From assembly GCA_029781855.1 (NCBI GenBank), contig JAKOVX010000003.1:62001-126000 (forward strand): a stretch of 64,000 bases of DNA, read 5' to 3'. This document shows positions 54,685 through 63,966 of the stretch, piece by piece. A model generated the notes under the pieces. The model saw only the letters and a list, made by a program, of their open reading frames with translations, did no database searches and was not told where the DNA came from. The stretch comes from Acidobacteriota bacterium (lineage in GTDB: Bacteria; Acidobacteriota; Blastocatellia; Pyrinomonadales; Pyrinomonadaceae). Positions within the stretch are counted from its first letter, which is position 1. The number at the start of each line of letters is the position of its first letter. The position numbers and the translations under genes are program-made.

Positions 54685-55926
54685 CTAGGCAAAAACCTCG
54701 ATGACCTTTTGAATGGCGTCGGCTAGTTTGTCGACCTCTTCGCGGGTGTTGTAGAAGGCAAAGCTCGCACGTGCTGTCGCCGGAACATCAAAAAACTGCA
54801 TCACCGGTTGTGCACAATGGTGGCCCGCCCGGATCGCGATACCCTGTTGGTCAAGAATCGTGCCGATATCGTGCGGGTGGATTCCTTCGATCGTGAACGA
54901 GAGGACCGATGCTTTATTTGCGGCGGTGCCGACTATCTTAACACCGGGAATATCGGCCAAACGCTCTGTAGCGTAATCGAGCAGTTCATGCTCATAAGCC
55001 GCGGCAGCGTTGAAATCGAGAGCGTTGATATAGTCGATCGCTGCACCCAATCCAATTCCAGCCGCGATGGCAGGTGTGCCCGCCTCAAACTTGTCGGGGA
55101 TCGGGGCGAAGGTCGTTCCTTCGAAACTGACATTACGTATCATGCCTCCGCCGGTCTGGTAGGGCGGCATTCTCTCGAGCCATTCGCGTTTTCCGTACAT
55201 GACGCCGCTGCCGGTCGGCGCGAACATCTTGTGGCCGGAGAAAACAAAAAAGTCAGCATCCAGGTCCTGCACATCCACGGGAAAATGCGGAACGCTCTGA
55301 GCCGCGTCGACCAAAACGGGGACGCCGAACTTGTGTGCGGTCGCGATAATCTGCTTGACCGGATTTACGGTCCCGAGCGAGTTTGATACGTGAGAGATCG
55401 CAACCATCTTGGTGCGTTCATTGAGCAGGTTCTCGTATTCGTCGATTATTAGTTCACCGCGTTCATTCATCGGTATCATGACGACGCGGGCACCCACTTC
55501 TTCGGCAACGACCTGCCACGGGATTATGTTCGAATGGTGCTCCATCTGGCTCACCAGGATCTCGTCGCCTTCACCGATGAACTTCCGCCCGTATGAGTAC
55601 GCCACCAGATTCACACCCTCAGTACATCCGCGAACGAAAATGCATTCCTTCGCTTCTTTCGCGTTAATGAACCTCTTCACCTTTTCCCGGGCAGCCTCGT
55701 ATGCGTTCGTTGCGTGCTGAGACAGGTAGTGCACACCGCGGTGAATGTTCGAGTGTTCCTCGGAGAGATATTTTGACGTACGGTCGATAACGCTCTGAGG
55801 AACCTGCGATGACGCGCCATTGTCGAGGTAAACAAGCGGCTTGCCGTTTACCGACTGCGACAGAACCGGAAAATCCTTTCTAATTTTTTCAACGTCCCAA
55901 TTGCTCATTTCTTGTACTGCTTTCAT
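54685..55926 (-). CDS. sufS: Cysteine desulfurase SufS
   Basis: 413 residues, PLP enzyme group II. YLDNGASSQVP at the start, PLP lysine in FVFSGHKMFAPTGSG, and the catalytic cysteine in IAIRAGHHCAQPVM. It removes sulfur from cysteine and passes it to SufU. A second in-frame Met (55908) is a possible start. It lies 54 bases after sufD, with a degraded copy of a repeat in the gap. Confidence 0.95.
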   Translation of the reverse strand: MKAVQEMSNWDVEKIRKDFPVLSQSVNGKPLVYLDNGASSQVPQSVIDRTSKYLSEEHSNIHRGVHYLSQHATNAYEAAREKVKRFINAKEAKECIFVRGCTEGVNLVAYSYGRKFIGEGDEILVSQMEHHSNIIPWQVVAEEVGARVVMIPMNERGELIIDEYENLLNERTKMVAISHVSNSLGTVNPVKQIIATAHKFGVPVLVDAAQSVPHFPVDVQDLDADFFVFSGHKMFAPTGSGVMYGKREWLERMPPYQTGGGMIRNVSFEGTTFAPIPDKFEAGTPAIAAGIGLGAAIDYINALDFNAAAAYEHELLDYATERLADIPGVKIVGTAANKASVLSFTIEGIHPHDIGTILDQQGIAIRAGHHCAQPVMQFFDVPATARASFAFYNTREEVDKLADAIQKVIEVFA

Positions 55927-55930
55927 TCTT

Positions 55931-55951
55931 ATTCACCATGGAGGACACAGA
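55931..55951. repeat. Degraded copy of the CACCACAGAG repeat arm
   Basis: ATTCACCA (55931-55938) and GAGGACACAGA (55941-55951) match the left arm of the element at 14371-14484 exactly in these two blocks (14369-14376, 14386-14396), with eight bases missing between. It lies between sufD and sufS. No matching right arm nearby, so it looks like a remnant. Confidence 0.5.
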
Positions 55952-55980
55952 AACCTTCCGCAAACACTAACGGTTAGGAC

Positions 55981-57126
55981 CTAGATCTCTGCTCCCAGTC
56001 TATTCAAAACGGCCGCATCGAGCTCGGATTTTATCGATTCGATCCCGATCTTATTGATCACTTCCTCGGCGAAGCCGTACGTAAGTAGATTCTTTGCGAG
56101 CGTCATCGGGAGCCCGCGGGTCAAGAGGTAAAACAACTCTTCTTCCTCAAGCTGTCCGACGGTCGCGCCGTGGGCACATTTTACGTCGTCGTTAAAAATC
56201 TCGAGCTGCGGTTTGGTATCGACGCGGGCGTTGTCCGACAGGAGAAGATTCTTGTTGGACTGCTGTGCATCGGTTCCGTGCGCGTTCTCACGAACGAAGA
56301 CCTTTCCGTTGAACACACCGCGTGAAGTGTCATTCAACACACCTTTATACGTTTGGTGCGATGTGCAATTCGGGACTTGATGATCAATGATCGAATGCGT
56401 GTCGTGGTGCTGCGAACCATTGAGCATGTACAGTCCGTCGACAAATGCCTCGCCACCCTCGGCCGTAAATTTCAAATCGATGTCGTGTCGCGAGAGGGCG
56501 CTCCCGAGATTGATGTTGGTTGAATCATAGCGGCTGCAGCGACCCAGCGAAACTTCGGTCGTTCCGACGTTATAGGCATCGATCCCGTCTCGCTGAACGC
56601 GATAGTGGGTAATGTTAGCGTTGTCACCGACGATGACCTGAATGGCCGAATTCGTAAAACTCTTACCGGGAGAATCGTATGATTCGACGATCGTTGCCTT
56701 GCTGCCCGCCTCGGCGATCACGAGAACGTGCGGAAAGATCGCCGTGTTTTCATCAGCGACAAACATCAGCTCGATCGGCTCAGCAAGACTCGTCTCTTTT
56801 GCTATGTGGACCACCTTCAGATCTGCGAATGCAAGATTCAACGCCGTAAATCCGTTTCGGCGAAAATTGAACGCTTTCAGCTGGTCAAACCTTTGGTCGA
56901 CCGCAGCGTCATCGTTACCACTGGTCGCTGACCATTGACTATTGAGGAGCGGAGCCACATTTGTGTATTTCCAGTCCTCGTTTTTAACAGTCGGAAACCC
57001 CATAAGAGAAAAGGCAGCGAACGCCTCCTCACGCAGTCTCCGCAGATCGTCGTTCGTCTCCGACTTCAGTAGGTTCCTAAATTGCTCCGTAAATTGGGTT
57101 TCCTTTACGGTTGTGGTTGAAATCAT
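55981..57126 (-). CDS. sufD: Fe-S assembly protein SufD
   Basis: 381 residues. Beta-helix core of the SufBD family. The conserved CAHGATVGQLEEEELFYLLTRGLP holds His319, equivalent to E. coli SufD His360 near the cluster site. The early NEDWKYTNVAPLL motif is also typical. It forms SufBC2D with SufB and SufC. A gap of five bases separates it from the membrane protein gene upstream. Confidence 0.94.
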   Translation of the reverse strand: MISTTTVKETQFTEQFRNLLKSETNDDLRRLREEAFAAFSLMGFPTVKNEDWKYTNVAPLLNSQWSATSGNDDAAVDQRFDQLKAFNFRRNGFTALNLAFADLKVVHIAKETSLAEPIELMFVADENTAIFPHVLVIAEAGSKATIVESYDSPGKSFTNSAIQVIVGDNANITHYRVQRDGIDAYNVGTTEVSLGRCSRYDSTNINLGSALSRHDIDLKFTAEGGEAFVDGLYMLNGSQHHDTHSIIDHQVPNCTSHQTYKGVLNDTSRGVFNGKVFVRENAHGTDAQQSNKNLLLSDNARVDTKPQLEIFNDDVKCAHGATVGQLEEEELFYLLTRGLPMTLAKNLLTYGFAEEVINKIGIESIKSELDAAVLNRLGAEI

Positions 57127-57131
57127 TTCTC

Positions 57132-59246
57132 TTAAAACACCTTTATCAAGCTAAACTTTTTATCGGCCCGGACCGTCCTTGCCGGGTCGAGGATAAAATC
57201 TTTTGCGATCTTTAATTTCGCTTCGTTTTCTGGCCTCGGCTTTTGATCGTCGACCAGCGTCGATTTGTCGTAGTCGAACAGGAAATCGTACCGCGTAAGC
57301 ACATACTGCACGTTCATGGCAGCCGCTTTTGCCCTTAATTCCTGCACCGAACGCGACTCCCAAACCAGTCGTCGCAGCGTCCAGTCCTCGAATAGATAGT
57401 CTGACACGACAGACCGCTCGATGTTATACGTGTCGCGCCGCATATTGATCAGCCACACCTTTGCGTCAGGTGCCGTATCAGAATTGATAGTTTCGTAAAA
57501 TGGATAGTAGTCCAGATTTCGCGACAGGTACTGATCACGCGTCTCCCCGCCGAGAGCGATACGGAGCGGAGCCGTTTGACAGAACCACGCCGCTGAGACC
57601 AAAATTCCGACGAAAGCGGCTGCCGTGAGGCCATATTGCCATACCTGTCGAAGCCTGTTCCGATTGCTCGATATCGCTTCGGCCGAAGCCGCTATCGAGA
57701 GGCCCAACACCGGGACGATAGGCAGCAAGTACCGTAGCTGTTGGCTCGAAAAAAGCCAGAACAAAAACATCACCCCTGCAATGGCAGCGCCGATCTTCGC
57801 CTCAACGGGCAAGTCAAATTTCCAAAGACCCCATATCAAGACCGGCAGCCCGAACAAGAATGCGGTGCCGAGAACACCGTCAAAATGTTCGGGCTGCTCA
57901 GGCTGCGCCGAAACTGAAAGGTTCCATGGGGTCAGGACGTAATCCAGAGCGTTCTTGTCTCCACCGCCGTAGTTCTTGTTCATTTCCTGAAAGAGGTTCG
58001 AACGCTCGACGTCCCATCCCGCGGCCTCGCCTTTCCAGATGCTCATATAAAATGGGAAAACCGGACTGCCCGTCGCTTTCCATGTTCGCAAATACCACGG
58101 TGACGCGATCATACCGCCCAGGATCAATGCCGCAACTCCTCCTATGACGATCTTGCCTGCATTGCTATCGTTCCGTGCCCGCATCACGATGATCAGCAAA
58201 AACGCAGCAAACACGAATAACGTCGTCAACTTTATCGCGAGGGCCGCTCCCAAAAATATCGCGATCATCGCGAGCGAGCCGTTCTCCTGCGACTTCCACC
58301 AACGACCAAGTGAGTAGATGGCCAAGGAGACATACAGGGCGAGAGCTACATCAATATACCCGCTCGATGCCACATGGTATGCCGTCGGGATGGTGGCGAC
58401 CGCAAGAACCGCGATCAACGACCACCGCCGCGAAATGCCCGTTTCGCGCGACCAACCGAAGATCGCCATAAGCAGCAACGGCAGGAAAGAGTAGACAACC
58501 ACCCCACCGGCAACCTCTGCCGCTCTCGGATTCAGCAAGCCGCCCAGCAGCATCGCCCAAACGGTGTGCATCTCGGTACCGAGAGCCAAATAGCTTGCAA
58601 TATTTCCGTCGATAAATGAGTTGCTATGCTGAGCGATAAACGCTTTCGGCACGGCGAAATGGTAAAGCAAAGTGTCTTTTGCGACGGGCGGGGCGAGCGA
58701 GGCGATGAACGCGAGCCCAAGCGGAATCGCAATAAGCACGAGCAAGGCTTTGTCGAATGCCGAGGGTTTTTCAGGAACGCGGCTTTCTTTCGATACCTCG
58801 CGGACCCGGCGCAGGCTCATCACCGCCAACGCCAGTCCGACGAGCACCGCCGCGATTGCGGCAATTCCAGAATATGCTCCAACGAGTCCAAGAAAAAACC
58901 AAATAACCGACCAAATCGCTGCACCAACTGCCGTTTTGGTCACTAGCTCGAGAATGTGTGAATGGTTAGGACTCTTTTCGACATTGATAAAACCCGCAAC
59001 AAAGCTACCGAGCCCAAACCACGAGATCCCTATCAAACCCGCCGCTAGTGATCCAACGACAGTGTCCCGAATTCCCTCAAACCCAGCCAACGGCCCACCA
59101 CCGAGATTGCCAACAAGATTCGGCAGCTGCCCGACGTCCGAGCCGCGATACGAGAGGAAAGCCACGATCAGGACGGCCGCAAAAATGGCAAAACCGATCG
59201 CGGCAAGTCCGCTCTGATCGACTGATTTGTCGGTCTTCTCGGCCAT
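57132..59246 (-). CDS. Polytopic membrane protein, GT-C glycosyltransferase-like
   Basis: 704 residues with about 13 membrane helices in the first 560 residues and a soluble C-terminal domain of about 130 residues (YLSRNLDYYPFYETINSDTAPDAKVWL...). PPVAKDTLLYHFAVPKAF in the first large loop is where GT-C enzymes keep an acidic catalytic residue. Arrangement and length resemble PMT/ArnT-type sugar transferases (GT39/GT83-like), but I cannot name a family with confidence. It lies between sufC and sufD with five-base gaps on both sides, so it is within the suf operon. A link to iron-sulfur assembly is not known. Confidence 0.75.
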   Translation of the reverse strand: MAEKTDKSVDQSGLAAIGFAIFAAVLIVAFLSYRGSDVGQLPNLVGNLGGGPLAGFEGIRDTVVGSLAAGLIGISWFGLGSFVAGFINVEKSPNHSHILELVTKTAVGAAIWSVIWFFLGLVGAYSGIAAIAAVLVGLALAVMSLRRVREVSKESRVPEKPSAFDKALLVLIAIPLGLAFIASLAPPVAKDTLLYHFAVPKAFIAQHSNSFIDGNIASYLALGTEMHTVWAMLLGGLLNPRAAEVAGGVVVYSFLPLLLMAIFGWSRETGISRRWSLIAVLAVATIPTAYHVASSGYIDVALALYVSLAIYSLGRWWKSQENGSLAMIAIFLGAALAIKLTTLFVFAAFLLIIVMRARNDSNAGKIVIGGVAALILGGMIASPWYLRTWKATGSPVFPFYMSIWKGEAAGWDVERSNLFQEMNKNYGGGDKNALDYVLTPWNLSVSAQPEQPEHFDGVLGTAFLFGLPVLIWGLWKFDLPVEAKIGAAIAGVMFLFWLFSSQQLRYLLPIVPVLGLSIAASAEAISSNRNRLRQVWQYGLTAAAFVGILVSAAWFCQTAPLRIALGGETRDQYLSRNLDYYPFYETINSDTAPDAKVWLINMRRDTYNIERSVVSDYLFEDWTLRRLVWESRSVQELRAKAAAMNVQYVLTRYDFLFDYDKSTLVDDQKPRPENEAKLKIAKDFILDPARTVRADKKFSLIKVF

Positions 59247-59251
59247 CTGAA

Positions 59252-60010
59252 CTACTTGCTGCCGGCGGCTCCTTTGACCCAGTCGTAGCCCTTTTCTTCG
59301 AGCTCAATTGCGAGCTCCTTACCGCCTTCCTTTACGATCTTGCCTCCTGCGAGTACATGAACGAAATCGGGCTGAATATAGTTGAGCAGACGCTGGTAGT
59401 GTGTCACCAGGATTATGGCGTTCTCGCTGCTCCGCAGCGTGTTTACGCCCTCGGCGACGATCCGAAGGGCGTCGATGTCGAGGCCAGAGTCGGTTTCGTC
59501 GAGGATCGCGAGCTTCGGCTCGAGCACCGCCATTTGCAGGATCTCGTTTCGCTTTTTCTCGCCGCCCGAAAAGCCCTCGTTGACCGAGCGTTTGAAAAAC
59601 TCACTGCTCATCTCGACGACCTTTGCCTTCTCTTTTAGGTAATCATTGAATTCGAGCGGGTCGAGTTCGTCCTGTCCGTGGTGCTTCGCCTTTTGATTAT
59701 AGGCGAGCCGAAGGAATTGCGAGTTCGACACACCCGGAACCTCTACCGGATACTGAAACGCCATAAATACACCTTCGCGGGCACGCTCATCGGGTTCAAG
59801 CTCGAGCAAGTTATTGCCTTCAAAAAGCACTTCGCCGGAAATGACCTCGTATGACGGATGACCGGCAAGAACCTTGGACAAGGTGGATTTGCCTGAGCCA
59901 TTCGGGCCCATGATCGCGTGAACCTCGCCTTTCTTGACCTGCAAATTGAGGCCCTTCAATATTTCCTTGCCGTCGATGCCGGCGTGTAAGTCTCTAACTT
60001 CCAGTAGCAT
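59252..60010 (-). CDS. sufC: Fe-S assembly ATPase SufC
   Basis: 252 residues. Walker [15 protein letters not shown] (about 35-48), [13 protein letters not shown] signature and [23 protein letters not shown], which is specific to SufC. It powers SufBC2D. ATG 60010 gives the family start ([18 protein letters not shown]); it overlaps the end of the phzF gene by 17 bases. The longer frame at 60040 is rejected. Confidence 0.95.
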   Translation of the reverse strand: MLLEVRDLHAGIDGKEILKGLNLQVKKGEVHAIMGPNGSGKSTLSKVLAGHPSYEVISGEVLFEGNNLLELEPDERAREGVFMAFQYPVEVPGVSNSQFLRLAYNQKAKHHGQDELDPLEFNDYLKEKAKVVEMSSEFFKRSVNEGFSGGEKKRNEILQMAVLEPKLAILDETDSGLDIDALRIVAEGVNTLRSSENAIILVTHYQRLLNYIQPDFVHVLAGGKIVKEGGKELAIELEEKGYDWVKGAAGSK

Positions 60011-60803
60011 TGTTTGATATTCCTTCAACGTAGATCTCACCTTTCAAATACAGTGTCGCGTTGCCGCCGATCTTGACGCGGTCGCCGCGAAGCTCGCAAA
60101 ACAACTCGCCGCCGCGCGCCGAGACCTGGCGGGCGAATAGTTCATTTTTTCCTAGCCTTTCAGCCCAATACGGAATAAGCGTGCAGTGGGCCGAACCGGT
60201 GACCGGATCCTCGAAAACTCCGACCTCCGGTGCAAAGAACCGCGACACAAAATCGCTGTCGTCACCCGGGGCTGTAACTATGACCGCATGCGTCGGGATC
60301 TTCAGGATCTCGGCGAAGTTCGGCTCAATTGCACGGACCTCTTTTTCGGTCTCGTAGACGAGCATATAGTCACGGGACTTCAATACTTCCTTCGGCTGGC
60401 CACCGATCGCTTCAATTAGTCCCGCCGGAATTTCGCACACCGCAGCCGGCCGCGACGGGAAATCGAGTACGAGCCTGTCGTCGTGCCGTTCAACCGTTAA
60501 TTCGCCGCTCTTGGTCTGGAAGCTCAGAACGCTCTCCCTGCTGCCGAGTAGCTCAAAGATCACGTATGAACTCGCCAATGTCGCGTGGCCGCAAAGGTCG
60601 ATCTCGAACGTCGGCGTAAACCAGCGAAGCTCATACTTATCACCTGCCCGTACGAAAAACGCGGTTTCTGACAGGTTGTTCTCCAGAGCGATGCTCTGCA
60701 TCGTCTCAGTCGGCAGCCAAGCCTCGAGCGGAACGATCGCCGCCGGGTTGCCGCCAAACGGTTTCGTCGTAAATGCATCTACCTGAAAAATTTCCAGCTT
60801 CAT
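59994..60803 (-). CDS. PhzF-family isomerase/epimerase
   Basis: 269 residues, diaminopimelate-epimerase-like two-domain fold. Catalytic Glu in [10 protein letters not shown] (about 43), [25 protein letters not shown] and [21 protein letters not shown]. Members isomerise or epimerise small acids (PhzF acts in phenazine synthesis), but most are uncharacterised; no phenazine genes are here. ATG 60803 is the family start ([12 protein letters not shown]). It lies between ridA and sufC, overlapping sufC. Confidence 0.88.
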   Translation of the reverse strand: MKLEIFQVDAFTTKPFGGNPAAIVPLEAWLPTETMQSIALENNLSETAFFVRAGDKYELRWFTPTFEIDLCGHATLASSYVIFELLGSRESVLSFQTKSGELTVERHDDRLVLDFPSRPAAVCEIPAGLIEAIGGQPKEVLKSRDYMLVYETEKEVRAIEPNFAEILKIPTHAVIVTAPGDDSDFVSRFFAPEVGVFEDPVTGSAHCTLIPYWAERLGKNELFARQVSARGGELFCELRGDRVKIGGNATLYLKGEIYVEGISNNATGS

Positions 60804-60813
60804 ATTCTCAAGC

Positions 60814-61188
60814 CTAGGCAAGGGCTATCGCTTGGATTTCTATCTTTGTCCCAAAATGCAATTCCTTTACAGGCACGATTGCCCTCGCCGGTCGATGGTC
60901 GCCCATCACTGCGGCATATCTCCGGTTTACCGCGTCCCACAACTCCATATCCGAAACATAGATCGTCATCTGCAAAACGCGGCTCAGATCGCTGCCTGCT
61001 TCGTTCAGAACCGCTTCGACATTTCTGAGAGCTAATTCGGTTTGATCACCAATATCACCGGTAAATGGCTCGCGACTATCAAGCGTCATTGGCAGCTGCC
61101 CGGAGACATAGATAATTCCGTGGTGCTCGATGCCCGGGGAATAATGGCCCTTGGGTGTCGGTTGATCGTTGGGTTGGATTATTCTCAT
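60814..61188 (-). CDS. RidA-family enamine/imine deaminase
   Basis: 124 residues, YjgF/Rid family trimer. Arg of the substrate site is in RPARAIVPV and Glu in KIEIQAIALA, both needed for 2-aminoacrylate hydrolysis, so it is likely active. SGQLPMTLDS and VLQMTIYVSDM are typical. It would clear reactive enamines made by PLP enzymes. Its ATG overlaps the sufB stop as TAATG, coupling it to SufB. Confidence 0.9.
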   Translation of the reverse strand: MRIIQPNDQPTPKGHYSPGIEHHGIIYVSGQLPMTLDSREPFTGDIGDQTELALRNVEAVLNEAGSDLSRVLQMTIYVSDMELWDAVNRRYAAVMGDHRPARAIVPVKELHFGTKIEIQAIALA

Positions 61189-62627
61189 TAGCCAACGCTT
61201 CCTTCTAGCTTCAACCCCAACAACTTCGTCGCCTCGACCGCGTACTCCATCGGCAACTCTCGGAAGACTTCCTTACAGAATCCATTGATAATCAAACTAA
61301 CGGCATCCTCCTGCGGGATGCCTCGCTGCTGCAGGTAGAATAGCTGATCTTCGCTGATCTTCGAGGTCGTGGCCTCGTGTTCGACTCGTGCAGATGCGTT
61401 CATCACCTCGATGTAAGGGAATGTGTTTGCCTCGGACTTGCCGCCGATGAGCATCGAGTCGCACTGAGTGTAGTTCCGAGCGCCCTCGGCTTTCGGCATT
61501 ATTTTGACGAGGCCGCGATACGAGTTGTTCGAGTGGCCGGCCGAAATGCCTTTTGAGATGATCGTCGACTTGGTGTTTTTGCCGAGATGGATCATTTTGG
61601 TGCCGGTGTCAGCTATCTGAGCATGGTTGGTCAGTGCGACCGAATAGAATTCCCCGATCGAATTGTCGCCCTGCAAAATGACACTCGGATATTTCCAGGT
61701 GATCGCCGAACCCGTCTCGACCTGTGTCCACGAGATCTTTGAGTTCACGCCGCGGCAAGCTCCGCGCTTTGTCACGAAGTTATAAATGCCGCCTTTGCCG
61801 TTCTCGTCGCCGGCGTACCAGTTCTGAACTGTCGAATATTTGATCTCGGCATCGTCCAGTGCAACTAGTTCGACTACGGCAGCGTGAAGCTGATTTGTGT
61901 CAAACTGCGGCGCCGTGCAGCCTTCGTTATAGGCAACGTAACCGCCTTCTTCGGCGACGATCAGCGTACGCTCGAACTGCCCCGATTCCTGCGTATTGAT
62001 GCGGAAATAGGTCGAAAGCTCCATTGGGCAGCGGACGCCTTTCGGAATGAAGACGAAAGAACCATCGGAGAATACCGCCGAGTTTAGGGCAGCATAATAA
62101 TTGTCGCCGACTGGCACGACCGAGCCGAGATACTTCTTGATGAGTTCGGGATAATCGGCCACCGCCTCGGTAAACGAGCAAAAAATGACGCCCGCCTCGA
62201 GTAGTTTCTTCTTGTATGTCGTAGCGACCGATACAGAGTCGAAAACGGCATCCACCGCCACGTTTGCCAGCATTTTCTGCTCGGTTATCGGGATGCCGAG
62301 CTTCTCGAAGGTCTTGATCAGCTCGGGATCGACCTCGTCGAGACTCGCTTTTTTGACCTTTTCCTTAGGGGCCGAGTAATACGAAATGTTCTGAAAATCG
62401 ATATTCGGGTAATCGAAGTTAGCCCAGTTGTCGGGCGGCGTCATCTTGAGCCACTGCCTGAAAGCCTTAAGCCGAAACTCGAGCAGCCATTCGGGCTCGT
62501 TCTTTTTGGACGAGATCAATCGAACCGTGTCTTCGGAAAGCCCTTTGGCGATCGTTTCGCTCTCGATGTCCGTGACAAAGCCGTATTTATATTCCCGATT
62601 TGTAAGTAATTCTGCTGCTGTTGACAT
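61188..62627 (-). CDS. sufB: Fe-S scaffold protein SufB
   Basis: 479 residues. SufBD beta-helix; [43 protein letters not shown] and [18 protein letters not shown] are SufB signatures. At the place of E. coli Cys405 (proposed cluster ligand) there is Ser398; Glu434 of E. coli is kept in VEHEA. Early [24 protein letters not shown] also fits. It carries the nascent cluster. It lies ten bases after the Rrf2 regulator gene. Confidence 0.95.
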   Translation of the reverse strand: MSTAAELLTNREYKYGFVTDIESETIAKGLSEDTVRLISSKKNEPEWLLEFRLKAFRQWLKMTPPDNWANFDYPNIDFQNISYYSAPKEKVKKASLDEVDPELIKTFEKLGIPITEQKMLANVAVDAVFDSVSVATTYKKKLLEAGVIFCSFTEAVADYPELIKKYLGSVVPVGDNYYAALNSAVFSDGSFVFIPKGVRCPMELSTYFRINTQESGQFERTLIVAEEGGYVAYNEGCTAPQFDTNQLHAAVVELVALDDAEIKYSTVQNWYAGDENGKGGIYNFVTKRGACRGVNSKISWTQVETGSAITWKYPSVILQGDNSIGEFYSVALTNHAQIADTGTKMIHLGKNTKSTIISKGISAGHSNNSYRGLVKIMPKAEGARNYTQCDSMLIGGKSEANTFPYIEVMNASARVEHEATTSKISEDQLFYLQQRGIPQEDAVSLIINGFCKEVFRELPMEYAVEATKLLGLKLEGSVG

Positions 62628-62636
62628 CTTTTGAAC

Positions 62637-63116
62637 CTAGGCCCTCTGAGATTCGAGCGTACGATGAATACCCTGGATCTTGTGAAATGTAGCATCGACC
62701 GAACTTTCACTACCGACGAGATGCGATAACGTAATATTTGACAGGGCGTCAGCGACGATCTCATGCAGGCCGATGATGACCGGCCGGATGCCGCAGTCGC
62801 CCTTGTGCACACATGAGTCGAGCACGCCGGTGTAGTTGTCGCAATGCTTCGCCATCTCGTCGTCGTCCAACACACGAATGATCTCGCTTAACCGGATCTC
62901 ACTTGCCGGACGAGCAAGCAGATAGCCCCCCTTTGTGCCACGCGTTGAGTGGACAAAACCTGCGCGGTTGAGCAGCCACATCAGCTTGCCCGCGTTTGCC
63001 GTCGAAATGCCTTCGCGTTCGGCGATCTGGGGCAAGGTTAACGACTCGCCCTCCGGCAAATCCGCCAACTGTACCAGGCATCGAAGTCCGTACTCCTCTT
63101 GTGCTGAAATTTTCAT
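62637..63116 (-). CDS. Rrf2-family iron-sulfur regulator (SufR/IscR-like)
   Basis: 159 residues. Winged helix (about 1-65: MKISAQEEYGLRCLVQLA, LTLPQIAEREGISTANAGKLMWLLNRAG) and three cysteines at 92, 102 and 108 (C-x9-C-x5-C) that could hold an Fe-S cluster. IscR and NsrR space the first two by five and seven residues, so the class is unusual. It probably senses cluster supply and controls the operon it heads, including itself. Confidence 0.9.
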   Translation of the reverse strand: MKISAQEEYGLRCLVQLADLPEGESLTLPQIAEREGISTANAGKLMWLLNRAGFVHSTRGTKGGYLLARPASEIRLSEIIRVLDDDEMAKHCDNYTGVLDSCVHKGDCGIRPVIIGLHEIVADALSNITLSHLVGSESSVDATFHKIQGIHRTLESQRA

Positions 63117-63159
63117 AAACTACACTCAGATAAAGATTTTTCGTGATTCGTCAATACTT

Positions 63160-63188
63160 AGAATGGCAAAACGTTACTTTTTTGTCAA
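63160..63188 (-). promoter_or_regulatory. Promoter of the rrf2-suf operon
   Basis: On the minus strand a consensus -35 TTGACA (63188-63183) and CATTCT (63165-63160) as weak -10, 17 bases apart, 44 bases before the rrf2 start. Around it TGATTCG (63144-63150) and CGAATCA (63220-63226) form a seven-base inverted repeat, and TTAGACTAA (63228-63236) is a palindrome. Any may be the Rrf2 site. A weak -10 fits a regulated promoter. Confidence 0.55.
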
Positions 63189-63231
63189 GATTGACGGCTA
63201 TCAAAATGTCGGATCTTTACGAATCATTAGA

Positions 63232-63966
63232 CTAAGAATAAAGATTCATCGGACGAGTCAATAGATCATAGGGATCGGATACGTTCAGTGCCTCACGAAC
63301 AAAGTACGGCTCACCGGCCGCGACACCGATAAGCGAGCCGAAATACCGGGAACGAGTCTCGATCTCCTCAAGGAAGGTCTTGGCGGTCAGCCGCGTTTCG
63401 GGTTCGCTCGAGTCGGGGTCAAAAAACTGCGAGCGATGTGCCCTAATGGCCGCCATTTTTTCCTCAAGAAAATCTGAAATATCCACTATGAACGAGGGTT
63501 GGACTCGACGAGAAAATATATTGTGGGCGACACGCGGTACGGCGATCGCCCCGTCACCGGACGCTTCGTCGTAGCGCCGCATACTAGCGAGCCGGGCAGA
63601 CTCACGGACAAGGTTGGCGATATGGTCGTGGTCCGGGTGCGGGTCGCCAAGTTGATGCGTAAGCAATACTTTAGGCTTCAATCGGCGAAGAACACGGACC
63701 AGGGCCGTTCGAGATGGATCGTCGTTAAAGACGTGTCCGTCAGGTAATTCCAGATTTTCACGCAGGTCGAGTTTCAGGATCTTTGCGGCCTCTGCGGCTT
63801 CTGCTGCACGCCCGTCTACCGTTCCGCGAGTACCCATTTCGCCGCGGGTGACGTCGACGATTCCCGTTCGATAACCGAGGTGTTTCATCCGAAGCATCGT
63901 CCCGCCAACGGTCAATTCGACGTCGTCAGGGTGAGCAAATACGGCAAGAATATCGACTGTGGACAT
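63232..63966 (-). CDS. bshB1: N-acetylglucosaminyl-L-malate deacetylase (bacillithiol pathway)
   Basis: 244 residues, LmbE/PIG-L-type zinc deacetylase. Zinc and catalytic residues: AHPDDVE near residue 12, and HPDHDHIANLV at about 112-122. GIVDVTRGEMGTRGTVDGRAAEAAEAAKILKLDLRENLELPDG is the BshB1 signature. It removes acetate from GlcNAc-malate made by BshA (gene at 16953-18095). It ends before the suf promoter region and probably has its own promoter right of the window. Confidence 0.92.
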   Translation of the reverse strand: MSTVDILAVFAHPDDVELTVGGTMLRMKHLGYRTGIVDVTRGEMGTRGTVDGRAAEAAEAAKILKLDLRENLELPDGHVFNDDPSRTALVRVLRRLKPKVLLTHQLGDPHPDHDHIANLVRESARLASMRRYDEASGDGAIAVPRVAHNIFSRRVQPSFIVDISDFLEEKMAAIRAHRSQFFDPDSSEPETRLTAKTFLEEIETRSRYFGSLIGVAAGEPYFVREALNVSDPYDLLTRPMNLYS

